Shown: in pieces, positions 33,827 through 42,415 of the stretch
How positions within the stretch are numbered: the first letter of the stretch is position 1
Layout of the letters: each line of letters begins with the position of its first letter
From: Acidobacteriota bacterium
GTDB taxonomy: Bacteria > Acidobacteriota > Thermoanaerobaculia > Thermoanaerobaculales > Sulfomarinibacteraceae
Assembly: GCA_024641545.1 (NCBI GenBank)
Contig: JAHECW010000008.1
Coordinates: forward strand, 1-61,341
DNA length: 61,341 nt
Reading direction: 5' to 3'
Program-made: the position numbers and the translations under genes
Notes under the pieces: generated by a model
Told to the model about the DNA's origin: nothing
Seen by the model: only the letters and a program-made list of their open reading frames with translations
The model's database searches: none

Positions 33827-33855
33827 CTCTGGGCTTCCAGAGACTGCTCTTTACA
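33827..33855 (+). promoter_or_regulatory. boxB-like hairpin and boxA antitermination element
   Basis: CTCTGG-GCTT-CCAGAG is a perfect hairpin (33827-33842). Three bases later comes TGCTCTTTACA (33845-33855), one base short of the rrn boxA core TGCTCTTTAACA that binds NusB/NusE. Placed right after the tRNA promoter start site. Confidence 0.65.
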
Positions 33856-33914
33856 AATAAAGGACGAAGACAGGTTTCAAGAATCCCCACGGGGTCACCT
33901 GTCAGTAGCCTGAT

Positions 33915-33991
<77 letters not shown>

Positions 33992-34007
33992 TTTTTCTGT
34001 TTCGTGT

Positions 34008-34084
34008 AGGCGCGTAGCTCAGTTGGTTAGAGCGCATCCCTCACACGGATGAGGTCCGCGGTTCGAGTCCGCGTGCGCCTACCA
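34008..34084 (+). tRNA. tRNA-Val (CAC)
   Basis: 77-nt cloverleaf that is a near-copy of the upstream tRNA-Val: acceptor AGGCGCG/TGCGCCT, encoded CCA, anticodon loop CTCACAC on CATCC/GGATG, anticodon CAC. 16 bp after its neighbour. Confidence 0.96.
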
Positions 34085-34098
34085 CCGACGGAACAGTC

Positions 34099-34129
34099 AA
34101 ACCCGACCCCATCCCGTGGTCGGGTTTTT
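34099..34129 (+). terminator. Rho-independent terminator of the tRNA-Val operon
   Basis: AAACCCGACC pairs with GGTCGGGTTT around a 9-base loop and ends in a T-run. Confidence 0.9.
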
Positions 34130-34167
34130 GTGTTTCTTGCCCGCTGGAACTGCAGACGGAGTGCGAC

Positions 34168-36111
34168 ATGCCCGAGACAATCCAAATCACCCTGCCCGAC
34201 GGCAGCGCGCGGGTGCTCCCCGCCGGCTCCACGGTCCTCGATGTGGCCGCGGAGATCGGTCCGCGCCTCGCCCGCGACACCGTCGCCGGCGAGGTCAATG
34301 GGCACGTTGTGGATCTTCGCACCCGGCTCACCGAGAACGCTGCGCTGAGGATCATCACCGTCAAGGACCCGGAGGCGGGCGACGTCATTCGCCATTCGGC
34401 GGAGCACGTGATGGCCGATGCCGTGAAACAGCTGTGGCCGGGCACCCCCATCGACGCCGGGCGTCAGGATCACTCGGAGAAGTACCAGTACGACTTCCGC
34501 TTTCCACGAGCGTTCAAACCCGAGGACTTCGAGCTCATCGAAGCCAAGATGCGCGAGATCATCGCCGAGGATCTTCCTTTCGAGCGCACCGAGGTCGGTC
34601 GCGACGAGGTCCGCGGGGTCATGACTCGGCGCGACGAGGACATCAAGCTCATCCGGCTCGAGGATATCCCCGAGGGTGAGGTCATCAGCCTCTACCAGCA
34701 CGGAGATTTTGTCGATCTCTGCCGCGGGCCCCACCTCCAGCGCACCGGCCAGATCGGCGCGGTTCGCCTGCTCGAGTCGTCCGGCGCCTATTTCAAGGGC
34801 GATGAGCGCAACGAGATGCTCCAGCGGCTCTACGGCACGGCTTTCGGTTCCAAGAAGGAACTCGACGCCTACTTCGAACGCCTCGAGGAACTCAAGCGAC
34901 GCGACCACCGCAAGCTCGGTCGTGAGCTCGATCTCTTCAGCTTCCACGCCGAGGCGCCGGCCAGTCCGTTCTTCCATCCGCGCGGCGCCATCATCTACAA
35001 CGCCCTGATCGAGCTCATGCGCGAGAAGTACCGCGAGCACGGCTATGAAGAGGTCATCACGCCGCAGATCTTCGATGTCGAGCTGTGGAAGCGATCCGGC
35101 CACTACGACAACTACCGCGACGACATGTTCTTCGCCGACGCCTTCGACGAGGTCGAGGAACGCAGCTCGAGCGTCAAACCCATGAACTGTCCCTCGCACT
35201 GTCTGATCTATGGATCCCGCGCCCACTCCTACCGCGAGCTGCCGCGCCGGATCGCCGATTTCGGCCGGCTCCACCGCTACGAGCGCTCGGGCGTCGTGAC
35301 CGGTCTCACCCGGGTCCGTACGTTCAGCCAGGATGACGCTCATATTTTCTGCACGCCGGAGCAGATCGGTCCCGAGATCGAGGCCCTCTTCGGGTTCATC
35401 TTCGAGATCTACGAGATCTTCGGCTTCTCCGATGTCAGGGTCTTTCTCTCGACCAAACCCGAAAAGGCCATCGGTGATCCCGCGGTCTGGGAGCACGCCG
35501 AAGCGGTGCTCGCACGTTGCCTCGAGGATCGAAACGATGTGACCTACACCGTCAAGGGTGGCGAAGGCGCCTTCTACGGGCCCAAGATCGACTTCGAGGT
35601 CGCCGACGCCCTCGGCCGCGCCTGGCAACTGGCGACCATCCAGCTCGACTTCCAGATGCCCGATCGTTTCGGTCTCGGCTATATCGACTCGGAAGGCTCC
35701 GAAAACCGGCCGGTGATGATCCACCGCGCGATCCTCGGTTCGCTCGAACGCTTCTTCGGCGTGATGCTCGAGCACTTCGCCGGCGATCTGCCGCCGTGGC
35801 TGGCGCCGGAACAGGTGCGGGTCCTGCCGATCACCGATGCGGTCCTGGAATACGCCGAGAAGGTCGCCGAGACCCTGCGGGCGCGCGGCCTCCGCGCCGA
35901 TGTCGATCGGCGGTCGGAGAAACTCGGTTGGAAGATCCGCGAGGGCGAAACCATGAAAGTTCCATACCTGCTGGTCGTCGGCCAGCGGGAGGCAGACGAG
36001 AGCACCGTTTCATTGCGACTCCGCCACCGACGTGACGAGGGAGTTCACTCTCTCGATGCGGTCGTTGAAAGAGTCGTCAACGCGGTGTCCACCCGCTCAC
36101 GCGAAGCGTGA
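34168..36111 (+). CDS. thrS: Threonine--tRNA ligase
   Basis: Class II synthetase with all domains: TGS (1-62), the editing/SAD domain (about 70-230, [17 protein letters not shown] and the YCRGPH-like VDLCRGPHL), the catalytic core (about 245-540) and the anticodon-binding domain from [14 protein letters not shown]. Zinc ligands are in [10 protein letters not shown] (Cys) and the later His pair in QDDAHIF and MIHRAILGS. 647 aa. GGAG lies upstream of ATG 34168. It heads the thrS-rpmI-rplT-pheST cluster. The usual infC between thrS and rpmI is missing. Confidence 0.97.
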   Translation: MPETIQITLPDGSARVLPAGSTVLDVAAEIGPRLARDTVAGEVNGHVVDLRTRLTENAALRIITVKDPEAGDVIRHSAEHVMADAVKQLWPGTPIDAGRQDHSEKYQYDFRFPRAFKPEDFELIEAKMREIIAEDLPFERTEVGRDEVRGVMTRRDEDIKLIRLEDIPEGEVISLYQHGDFVDLCRGPHLQRTGQIGAVRLLESSGAYFKGDERNEMLQRLYGTAFGSKKELDAYFERLEELKRRDHRKLGRELDLFSFHAEAPASPFFHPRGAIIYNALIELMREKYREHGYEEVITPQIFDVELWKRSGHYDNYRDDMFFADAFDEVEERSSSVKPMNCPSHCLIYGSRAHSYRELPRRIADFGRLHRYERSGVVTGLTRVRTFSQDDAHIFCTPEQIGPEIEALFGFIFEIYEIFGFSDVRVFLSTKPEKAIGDPAVWEHAEAVLARCLEDRNDVTYTVKGGEGAFYGPKIDFEVADALGRAWQLATIQLDFQMPDRFGLGYIDSEGSENRPVMIHRAILGSLERFFGVMLEHFAGDLPPWLAPEQVRVLPITDAVLEYAEKVAETLRARGLRADVDRRSEKLGWKIREGETMKVPYLLVVGQREADESTVSLRLRHRRDEGVHSLDAVVERVVNAVSTRSREA

Positions 36112-36139
36112 AGACGGATACGAAGAAAAGGAGTCAGCA

Positions 36140-36340
36140 ATGCCGAAGATGAAGACCCATCGTGGGGCGGCCAAGCGCATCAAGCGTACTGCGAGCGGCA
36201 AGTTCAAGCGCCACCAGGCCTACACGTCCCACATCCTGACCAAGAAGAGCACCAAGCGGAAACGCAACCTGCGCAAAGCCGTGATGGTATCGAAGGCGAA
36301 CGCCAAGGTGCTCGCGCATATGCTCATCGGGATGAAGTGA
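36140..36340 (+). CDS. rpmI: 50S ribosomal protein L35
   Basis: 66-aa basic protein that starts [17 protein letters not shown] and contains [19 protein letters not shown], the L35 signature. AAAAGGAG lies nine bases before the ATG. It follows thrS after only 28 bp. Confidence 0.97.
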   Translation: MPKMKTHRGAAKRIKRTASGKFKRHQAYTSHILTKKSTKRKRNLRKAVMVSKANAKVLAHMLIGMK

Positions 36341-36350
36341 GGAGGCTGGA

Positions 36351-36701
36351 ATGCGCGTCAAACGATCGTCCAATCGCAAGGATCGCCGTAAGAAGATTCT
36401 CAAGCTCGCCGAGGGCTACTGGGGGAGCAAATCCCGCCTGCACAGGACCGCCAAGATCCAGGTGGAAAAGTCGCTGCAGTACGCGTACCGCGACCGCAAG
36501 CAACGCAAACGGCATTTTCGCAGCCTCTGGATCGCCCGCATCAACGCCGCGGCGCGACTCAACGGCACCAACTACTCGACCTTGATGTCGGGTCTGAAGA
36601 ACGCCGGCTGCGACCTCGACCGCAAGATCCTGGCCGACCTCGCCGTCAGGGATCCCAAGGCCTTCACCGAGTTGGTCGAGCTCTCCAAGAGCGTCGGCTG
36701 A
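36351..36701 (+). CDS. rplT: 50S ribosomal protein L20
   Basis: 116 aa, full length. Signature blocks are the basic start [27 protein letters not shown]-like [35 protein letters not shown] and the C-terminal [10 protein letters not shown]. In many bacteria L20 represses its own operon by binding the leader. I could not identify such a leader here. Confidence 0.97.
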   Translation: MRVKRSSNRKDRRKKILKLAEGYWGSKSRLHRTAKIQVEKSLQYAYRDRKQRKRHFRSLWIARINAAARLNGTNYSTLMSGLKNAGCDLDRKILADLAVRDPKAFTELVELSKSVG

Positions 36702-36708
36702 GGTTGTC

Positions 36709-37731
36709 GTGGGGCTCGAGCGCCTTGAAGAAGTGCGCGCGTCCTTTGTTGCCGACCTCGAGGCTGCGGGGACCGATCCCGGGGCGGTCGAAAAGCTCCG
36801 CGTGGCTTACGCCGGCCGCAAGTCGGGTTTGCTGCTGGAGCTGACGGCCGCGTTGCGCGAGCTGCCCAACGAGGCCAAACGCGACTACGGCCAGGCCCTC
36901 AACGAACTCAAGAAGTTCGTCGAGAATGGGCTCAAGGACGCCAAGCAGTCGGCCTCGGCGAGCGCGGAGACCCGCTCGGCCCACCGGGTCGATGTGACGC
37001 TGCCCGGCAGGGCACTGCCGCGGGGGGCCGAGCACCCGATCCATCTCGTGCGGCGCCGGATCGAGGAGATCTTCCTGCGCATGGGCTACGACGTCGAGAG
37101 CGGCCCCGAGATCGAGGACGACTGGCACAATTTCGAGGCGCTCAACATGCCGCCGGATCACCCGGCGCGTGATGATCAGGACACCTTCTACATCGGCAGC
37201 GAGTACCTCTTGCGGACCCAGACCTCGCCGGTCCAGGCGCGGGTGATGGAGCGCCGCCAGCCGCCGATCCGCATCGTGGTTCCGGGTCGGGTCTACCGCC
37301 GCGACTCGGACCTCAGGCACTCGCCCATGTTCCACCAGCTCGAGGGTCTGGTGGTGGACGAGGGCATCACCGTCGGCCACCTCAAGGCGACCCTCGAGAC
37401 CTTCCTCCACACGCTGTTCTCCGACGACGTCAAGGTCCGGCTGCGGCCGAGCTATTTTCCGTTCACCGAGCCCTCGGCCGAGGTCGACATCTCGTGCATT
37501 TTCTGCAACATGAAAGGGTGCGGGGTGTGCTCGGGCTCGGGCTGGATCGAGATTCTCGGTTCAGGGATGGTCGATCCTCGGGTCTTCGAGGCGGTCGGCA
37601 TCGATCCCGAGCGCTACACCGGCTTTGCCTTCGGCCTCGGTCTCGACCGGGTGGCCATGCTGCAGTACGGCATCCCCGACCTGAGACAACTCTTCGCCGG
37701 TGACCAACGATTGACGAGGCAGTTCGAATGA
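36709..37731 (+). CDS. pheS: Phenylalanine--tRNA ligase alpha subunit
   Basis: Catalytic subunit of the heterotetramer. N-terminal coiled coil (1-90). Motif 1 around HPIHLVRRRIEEIFLRMGY, motif 2 GRVYRRDSDLRHSPMFHQLEG, and motif 3 GFAFGLGLDRVAMLQYGI. The FPFTEPSAEVDI amino-acid pocket is intact. 340 aa. The GTG start lies 7 bp after rplT and the stop overlaps pheT by 4 bp. The family cysteine cluster CIFCNMKGCGVC is present. Confidence 0.97.
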   Translation: MGLERLEEVRASFVADLEAAGTDPGAVEKLRVAYAGRKSGLLLELTAALRELPNEAKRDYGQALNELKKFVENGLKDAKQSASASAETRSAHRVDVTLPGRALPRGAEHPIHLVRRRIEEIFLRMGYDVESGPEIEDDWHNFEALNMPPDHPARDDQDTFYIGSEYLLRTQTSPVQARVMERRQPPIRIVVPGRVYRRDSDLRHSPMFHQLEGLVVDEGITVGHLKATLETFLHTLFSDDVKVRLRPSYFPFTEPSAEVDISCIFCNMKGCGVCSGSGWIEILGSGMVDPRVFEAVGIDPERYTGFAFGLGLDRVAMLQYGIPDLRQLFAGDQRLTRQFE

Positions 37732-39761
37732 AGTTCGATTCCGCCTGGCTTTTCGAGATGCTCGAGGACGCCGCAGACGCTGACTCGACGGCTGACAAGC
37801 TGACCGCCTGTGGTTTTCTGGTGGAGCTGCGCGAACCCGGAGACGGAGCCGAGATCTGGGACGTGGACGTCACCACGAACCGCCCCGACGCCATGAACCA
37901 CCGCGGCCTCGCTCGAGAAGCCGCGGCGGCAACCGGGGCAACGCTCAGAGCGCTCGAGTTCAGCCTTGAAGAGGGTGGTGAAGCCGCGACCGATTTCGCG
38001 GCCGTGGAGATCGCCGACCCCACCATGTGTCCGCGTTTCTGCGCCCGGGTGATCCGGGGCGTCGCTGCGGCGAGCTCGCCGGAGTGGATGCAGCGGCGGC
38101 TGAGGAACGCCGGGGTCCGGCCGATCAGCGCCATCGTCGATGTCACCAACTACGTCTTGGCCGAGCTCGGTCAACCGCTGCACGCCTACGATCTCGCCAA
38201 GGTGCGCGGTGCAAAGCTCGTCGCCCGTCGAGCCGAGCCCGGAGAGCGTCTCGTCACCCTCGACGGCGAAACCCGAAAACTCGAGCCCGGGATGCCGGTG
38301 ATCGCCGATCGGGACCGTGTCGTCGGTCTCGCCGGGATCATGGGCGGCGCCGACTCGGAGATCGGCGACGGCACCGTCGATGTCCTGCTCGAGGCGGCGA
38401 ACTTCGACGCTCTCACCGTTCGTTTGGCGGCGCGCAAACTCGGGATGCACACGGAGGCCTCCCACCGTTTCGAGCGCGGCGCCGATCCCGAGCTGCCGCC
38501 GCTCGCCATCGACTACGCCGCCGCCCTCATCGCCGAGTTCACCGGCGGCTCGGTGTGCAAGGGCCGCATCGATGTCCGGCCGCGGCCCTTCGAGCCGCAC
38601 GAGCTCAGCACCACCGCGGCCCGGGTCTCGGCCTTCATGGGTCTCGAAACTCCCCTCGAGCGGATGGTCGAGATCGCCGAAGGCCTCGAGCTCGAGCCCC
38701 GCACCGACCGCGGGGCGATCACCATCACCGTGCCCTCCTTCAGAGTCGATCTCGAACGTGAGGCCGATCTCATGGAAGAGTTCGTCCGTCATGTCGGTTT
38801 CGATGCGATTCCGGCCCGGTTGCCGGTGTTGGCCACCGCCCCCGGTCATCGCAACCCCAACTGGGTGCTCGTCGATCGGGCCCGGTCGGCGGCGGTGGAC
38901 TGCGGCCTGGCGGAGATCATCACCTGGTCCTTCATCGATCCCGCGTTCGACGCCGTCGTGGAGGGTCTGCCGCTGTGCCCGGGCCCCGCCGTCCAGCTCG
39001 ACAATCCGCTGGCGAGCACCCAGGCGACCATGCGTCGGTCGCTGCTGCCCGGGCTGTTGTCGGCGGTGCGCGACAACCTCAATCAGGGTGAGCGCGGCGT
39101 GGCCGTCTTCGAGCAGGGTCGGGTGTTCTGGCTCGACGGCGGCACTCCCGCCGAGAGCGAGCGGCTGGCCGTCGCCTTGGCCGGCCCGGGACCGGGGGAC
39201 CTCGCCGTCGTAGGCTTTGTCGATCTCAAAGGAGTGGTCGAGGGCGTGGCCGAAAGGCTCGGTTTCCCGGCCGTCTCCTGGCGCCGCGGCGGCGGCCCCT
39301 GGCTCGACGAGGCGCAGGGTGCCGTGGTCGAGACCGAAGACGGCCGGGTCGTCGGCTGCGCCGGTCTCATCGCCGACGGAATTGCGGCCCGGTGGGACCT
39401 CAAGGCTCGGGTCTTCGCCGCCGAACTCGATCTCACGGCGGCGCGGGAGATCCCGCTGCCGAAGTTCGTCGAGCTGCCGCGCACCCCGGCGGTCACGGCG
39501 GACATGACCGTCGAACATGCCGCCGACCTCGGTTACGCCGAGCTTCATGCCGCGGTGAGGGAGCTCACCGGAGAGCTGGTGGAGGCGATCGATCTTCAGG
39601 CGAGGTATTCGGGCAAGGGGCTGCCCCCGGGCGCGGTTCGCACCACCCTGAGACTGACCTACCGCGCCGCCGACCGATCGCTGACTCAGAACGAGGTCAA
39701 CGAGCAGCAGGAGGCGCTCCGCGAGGGCCTGAGCCGGCGCCTCGGCGTGGCCTTCGCGTGA
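37728..39761 (+). CDS. pheT: Phenylalanine--tRNA ligase beta subunit, short form lacking the B2 tRNA-binding domain
   Basis: 677 aa instead of the usual ~790-800. After a short B1 start (FLVELREPGD) it goes straight to WDVDVTTNRPDAMNHRGLARE at about residue 44, so the EMAP/OB-fold (B2) insert is absent. The remaining order is complete: B3/B4 editing domain (ISAIVDVTNYVLAELGQPLHAYD; HTEASHRFERG), B5, core (AEIITWSFIDP) and the C-terminal FDX-ACB domain (LPKFVELPRTPAVTADMTV). Overlaps pheS by 4 bp. Confidence 0.96.
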   Translation: MKFDSAWLFEMLEDAADADSTADKLTACGFLVELREPGDGAEIWDVDVTTNRPDAMNHRGLAREAAAATGATLRALEFSLEEGGEAATDFAAVEIADPTMCPRFCARVIRGVAAASSPEWMQRRLRNAGVRPISAIVDVTNYVLAELGQPLHAYDLAKVRGAKLVARRAEPGERLVTLDGETRKLEPGMPVIADRDRVVGLAGIMGGADSEIGDGTVDVLLEAANFDALTVRLAARKLGMHTEASHRFERGADPELPPLAIDYAAALIAEFTGGSVCKGRIDVRPRPFEPHELSTTAARVSAFMGLETPLERMVEIAEGLELEPRTDRGAITITVPSFRVDLEREADLMEEFVRHVGFDAIPARLPVLATAPGHRNPNWVLVDRARSAAVDCGLAEIITWSFIDPAFDAVVEGLPLCPGPAVQLDNPLASTQATMRRSLLPGLLSAVRDNLNQGERGVAVFEQGRVFWLDGGTPAESERLAVALAGPGPGDLAVVGFVDLKGVVEGVAERLGFPAVSWRRGGGPWLDEAQGAVVETEDGRVVGCAGLIADGIAARWDLKARVFAAELDLTAAREIPLPKFVELPRTPAVTADMTVEHAADLGYAELHAAVRELTGELVEAIDLQARYSGKGLPPGAVRTTLRLTYRAADRSLTQNEVNEQQEALREGLSRRLGVAFA

Positions 39762-39785
39762 TCGAGGAACCAAGGGAGAACTACG

Positions 39786-40049
39786 ATGGCAATGGAATCG
39801 GTCTTACAGCAACTGGAGTCCCGAATCGAAGACCTCGTCGAGGCGTACCGAGGCGCCGTCTCGAAAACCGCCGAGCTCGAAACCAGGATTGCCGAGCTCG
39901 AAACCGAGGTCGACGAGCTCAACACCAAGCTGTCGACTGAGTCCGACGCTGCCGAACAGGTGGCGACGATCGAGAAGAAGCACGATCAGCTCGCCGGACG
40001 GCTCGAGAAGGTGCTCGGTCTCATCGACGGAGTCCTCGGGAAGGGCTAG
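39786..40049 (+). CDS. ZapB-like small coiled-coil protein
   Basis: 87 aa, almost entirely heptad-patterned coiled coil (LESRIEDLVEAY, ELETRIAELETEVDELNTKL). It resembles ZapB, the partner of ZapA at the division ring, in size and composition. Sequence similarity in coiled coils is weak evidence. zapA itself lies 1.8 kb downstream on the same strand, which supports the idea. GGGAG lies upstream of ATG 39786. The stop shares CTAG with the convergent membrane-protein stop. Confidence 0.65.
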   Translation: MAMESVLQQLESRIEDLVEAYRGAVSKTAELETRIAELETEVDELNTKLSTESDAAEQVATIEKKHDQLAGRLEKVLGLIDGVLGKG

Positions 40050-41668
40050 CGACCTTCGCGATCCGGTGGCGGCGCTGCCCGAAGGGCGGATTCGATCCGA
40101 GCCGCGGCCTCGACGTGGCCCAGTCCCGCGAGCAATTGTGCCCTGATCGCCTCGCTGCGGGGGTCGGAACCGGGGCTCATCCATGAGAACCAGGCGAGCT
40201 GACTGGCGATGGTGAGCGCAGCAACTGCGGCGATCCACGGCAGGTGACCGCGTCCCAGGCGACCGAGACCCCAGACGAGCACTGCGATGGCCAGCCCGAT
40301 CGCAGTGAGCCAAACCGTGATCGCGGAGATCCCCGTGGCGGAGCTGATCAGATTCGGCGCCGCGACTCCGTCGCGAAGGCTCGGCAGCACGAACTGGCTC
40401 AGCGGGTGGTCCAGCTCAGGGGGAAAGAACGGCGAGACCATGATCGAGAGCACGGTTCGCCAGGCTGAGAGCGTGACCAGGGCCGTCAGCAGCAGTAGGG
40501 TCGATCTCCGCCTCGCCATTGCATCCACCGTCACCATGGCCGGGATGACCAACAGCGGAATTGCGGGGACGAGGTGGCGTGCGGCGGCGCACCAGCCGGC
40601 CTGCCAGTCGACAAATCCGGCGCCGAACGCGATGTAGACGACGATCGCGGCGGTCAGCGGTGCGACATCCCTCCAGCCCGATCGCCGGTGCATCAACCAG
40701 AGTCCCACCGGGGCCAGGAGGAGAACCGGCGAAAAGAAGAAGAGACCGCGGGAGGAACCGACCAGGATGCCCCGCAGAGCATCGAGAGTCGGCAGCGAAA
40801 CCCCGCTCAGGCCGGAGGTGTGGATCGCCTGAAAACCGGGGTCGGCCTTGAAGGCATAGCCGGTGAGCCACGGTGAGCCGAACGCCGCCTGGTGATAGAT
40901 CAACACCGGCAGCACGCCGACCAGAAGACCGCTGATCGCCAGCGTCACCTGCCGCCAGGGCGGGCGCCGCGCGATCAGGGTGGCGAAGACCACCGCGGCC
41001 AGGAGCACAGTCGGGTACTCGGTGGCGATCGCGAATCCTGCCGCGGCGCCGCCCAGGAGGGCGGTTCGATCGTGCTCGGGGCCGACGTCCGTGCGCGGCC
41101 GCAGGAGGAGAATCCAGGCGACCGAGATCAAGATCGCCGCCGGGGCATGACCGAAGAAGACGGTTCCGTAGGTCAACAGCGGGGTGCTGAGGGCGACGAT
41201 GAGGGCGACCGGGGCCCAACCGCGGGTCTGCAGGCCGGGAATCCGGGCAGCCAGGAAGCAACAACCGAGAGCCGTGCCGAGGGCGACGAGGAGCCCGGTG
41301 GCCAGGTGCCGAAGCGGCCAGTAGCGCGGCAGGTCGGTGCCGGGAATCACCGGAAGCAGAGCGCGAGCAAGCCATACCACCGGGATGGCCGCGAAAGAAA
41401 GACCGGGAGCCTTGTCGGCGAGCACGCGACCATCGCGCTGCGACGCATCCTCGGATAACCCATAGACGCGCGCCGGCTCCTCGAGGTCGACCGTCGTCGA
41501 CATCGCCATGGCGACGGCAAGTTCGATGCGAACCAACTCGTTGGGGTTGGTCGTCGGTGGGTTCCCGGCTGCGGCGAGAAGGTAGAGAACCAGCACCGCG
41601 AGGACGACCGCGACCACGATCGCGCGACGCCGATGGGGAGAATCCGTTGGCGGGTAAGAAGCGTCCAT
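40046..41668 (-). CDS. Polytopic membrane protein, GT-C glycosyltransferase-like
   Basis: 540 aa with about eleven to twelve hydrophobic segments. It has a first outward loop carrying acidic residues (RIELAVAMAMSTTVDLEEP) and a conserved-looking TYGTVFFGHAPAA segment, the layout of lipid-linked sugar-dependent GT-C enzymes. No family was identified with certainty. ATG 41668 fits TTGTCT-17-TATCGT ending 12 bp upstream. It sits alone between the ZapB-like gene and zapA, facing the first. Confidence 0.6.
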   Translation of the reverse strand: MDASYPPTDSPHRRRAIVVAVVLAVLVLYLLAAAGNPPTTNPNELVRIELAVAMAMSTTVDLEEPARVYGLSEDASQRDGRVLADKAPGLSFAAIPVVWLARALLPVIPGTDLPRYWPLRHLATGLLVALGTALGCCFLAARIPGLQTRGWAPVALIVALSTPLLTYGTVFFGHAPAAILISVAWILLLRPRTDVGPEHDRTALLGGAAAGFAIATEYPTVLLAAVVFATLIARRPPWRQVTLAISGLLVGVLPVLIYHQAAFGSPWLTGYAFKADPGFQAIHTSGLSGVSLPTLDALRGILVGSSRGLFFFSPVLLLAPVGLWLMHRRSGWRDVAPLTAAIVVYIAFGAGFVDWQAGWCAAARHLVPAIPLLVIPAMVTVDAMARRRSTLLLLTALVTLSAWRTVLSIMVSPFFPPELDHPLSQFVLPSLRDGVAAPNLISSATGISAITVWLTAIGLAIAVLVWGLGRLGRGHLPWIAAVAALTIASQLAWFSWMSPGSDPRSEAIRAQLLAGLGHVEAAARIESALRAAPPPDREGR

Positions 41669-41680
41669 CTGCCGTCTCTG

Positions 41681-41709
41681 ACGATAACCGGAGGAGGCGG
41701 TTGAGACAA
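41681..41709 (-). promoter_or_regulatory. Promoter of the polytopic membrane protein gene
   Basis: On the minus strand TTGTCT (41704-41709), 17 bp, TATCGT (41681-41686). The transcript would begin about 5 nt before the ATG. Confidence 0.5.
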
Positions 41710-41814
41710 TGGCCGGATCGCATCCGCGGCATCGTCGGCTGCGAGCCTCACCCGCGCGCGACCGGGCTTGGCCGCCGTCGGGGGATGACATGGTGAGACC
41801 CGGATTCGATACTG

Positions 41815-41820
41815 TATAAT
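41815..41820 (+). promoter_or_regulatory. -10 element of zapA
   Basis: Perfect TATAAT preceded by TG. A normal leader with SD GGAAGGAG follows before the ATG at 41843. Confidence 0.65.
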
Positions 41821-41842
41821 CATCAATGGGAAGGAGTGATGA

Positions 41843-42154
41843 ATGGGAACCGTTCGAGCGACTGTCGAAATTTTCGGTCAGCGGCTCGGACTGCGCGCGG
41901 ACGGAGACGCGACCAGGCTGCAGGAAATCGCCCGGTTCGTGGACTCTCGGATGCGCGAGGTTGCCGATCGGAGCTCCAGTGTCGATACGGTCAAGATCGC
42001 GGTCCTGACCGCACTCAATATTGCGGACGAATTATTTCAAGAACGTGAGACAGATCAGGACGTCCGACAAAAACGTTTGGAGAAACACGCGGAACGACTC
42101 GTAACGAAAGTCGAAGAGGCCATGAGGCCCGAGGAAGTCGGGAATGAAAACTAG
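41843..42154 (+). CDS. zapA: Cell division protein ZapA
   Basis: 103 aa. Promotes FtsZ bundling. VRATVEIFGQRLGLRADGD is the N-terminal ZapA domain and LQEIARFVDSRMREVADRS with KIAVLTALNIADELFQ the dimerising helix; the C-terminus is coiled coil. SD GGAAGGAG lies 7 bases upstream. A 6S RNA candidate lies just downstream, as in many proteobacteria. Confidence 0.93.
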   Translation: MGTVRATVEIFGQRLGLRADGDATRLQEIARFVDSRMREVADRSSSVDTVKIAVLTALNIADELFQERETDQDVRQKRLEKHAERLVTKVEEAMRPEEVGNEN

Positions 42155-42185
42155 GACTTGGAGGTCCCTGCGCGGTTGGTGATGA

Positions 42186-42345
42186 GTGATACTATCGTTG
42201 AACCAACACCTATTTGAAGGGTTGCCGGGTTTTCCCGCTTCGATGCCTGCCCCGCGGTGGGAGACAGGCGGGGGACAGGTGCCCACCTGTGGTTTCGCAG
42301 GTTCAAATAGGCTCGCTCACACGGCCGTAGTGGGGGCCTCCCCTT
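42186..42345 (+). ncRNA. ssrS: Candidate 6S RNA (ssrS)
   Basis: The gap after zapA folds into a long hairpin. CCTATTTGAA (42209-42218) pairs perfectly with TTCAAATAGG (42302-42311). An inner stem CCTG-CCCCGC pairs with GCGGGG-(GA)-CAGG, leaving large internal loops, the general 6S plan. CCCCGCGGTGGG resembles the apical part of known 6S RNAs. Position after zapA is the classic 6S site. The exact ends are guesses, and an alternative hairpin ACAGGT-GCCC-ACCTGT competes. Confidence 0.5.
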
Positions 42346-42415
42346 AAGCTTCTGAATCCGTCCTCTCCGAGATGTCGGCCGCACTGATCGCTCCTTGACA
42401 AGAAGGGGGTGGATC

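Noticed and set aside
34099-34167. Threonine-responsive attenuator before thrS
   Set aside because: The hairpin there is the terminator of the tRNA-Val operon. No T-box specifier or antiterminator is visible between it and the thrS start.
37614-39773. Minus-strand open frame of over 700 codons opposite pheT
   Set aside because: It is the antisense shadow of pheT: high GC and biased codon third positions keep this frame open. The protein is low-complexity Arg/Gly/Asp with no known domain.
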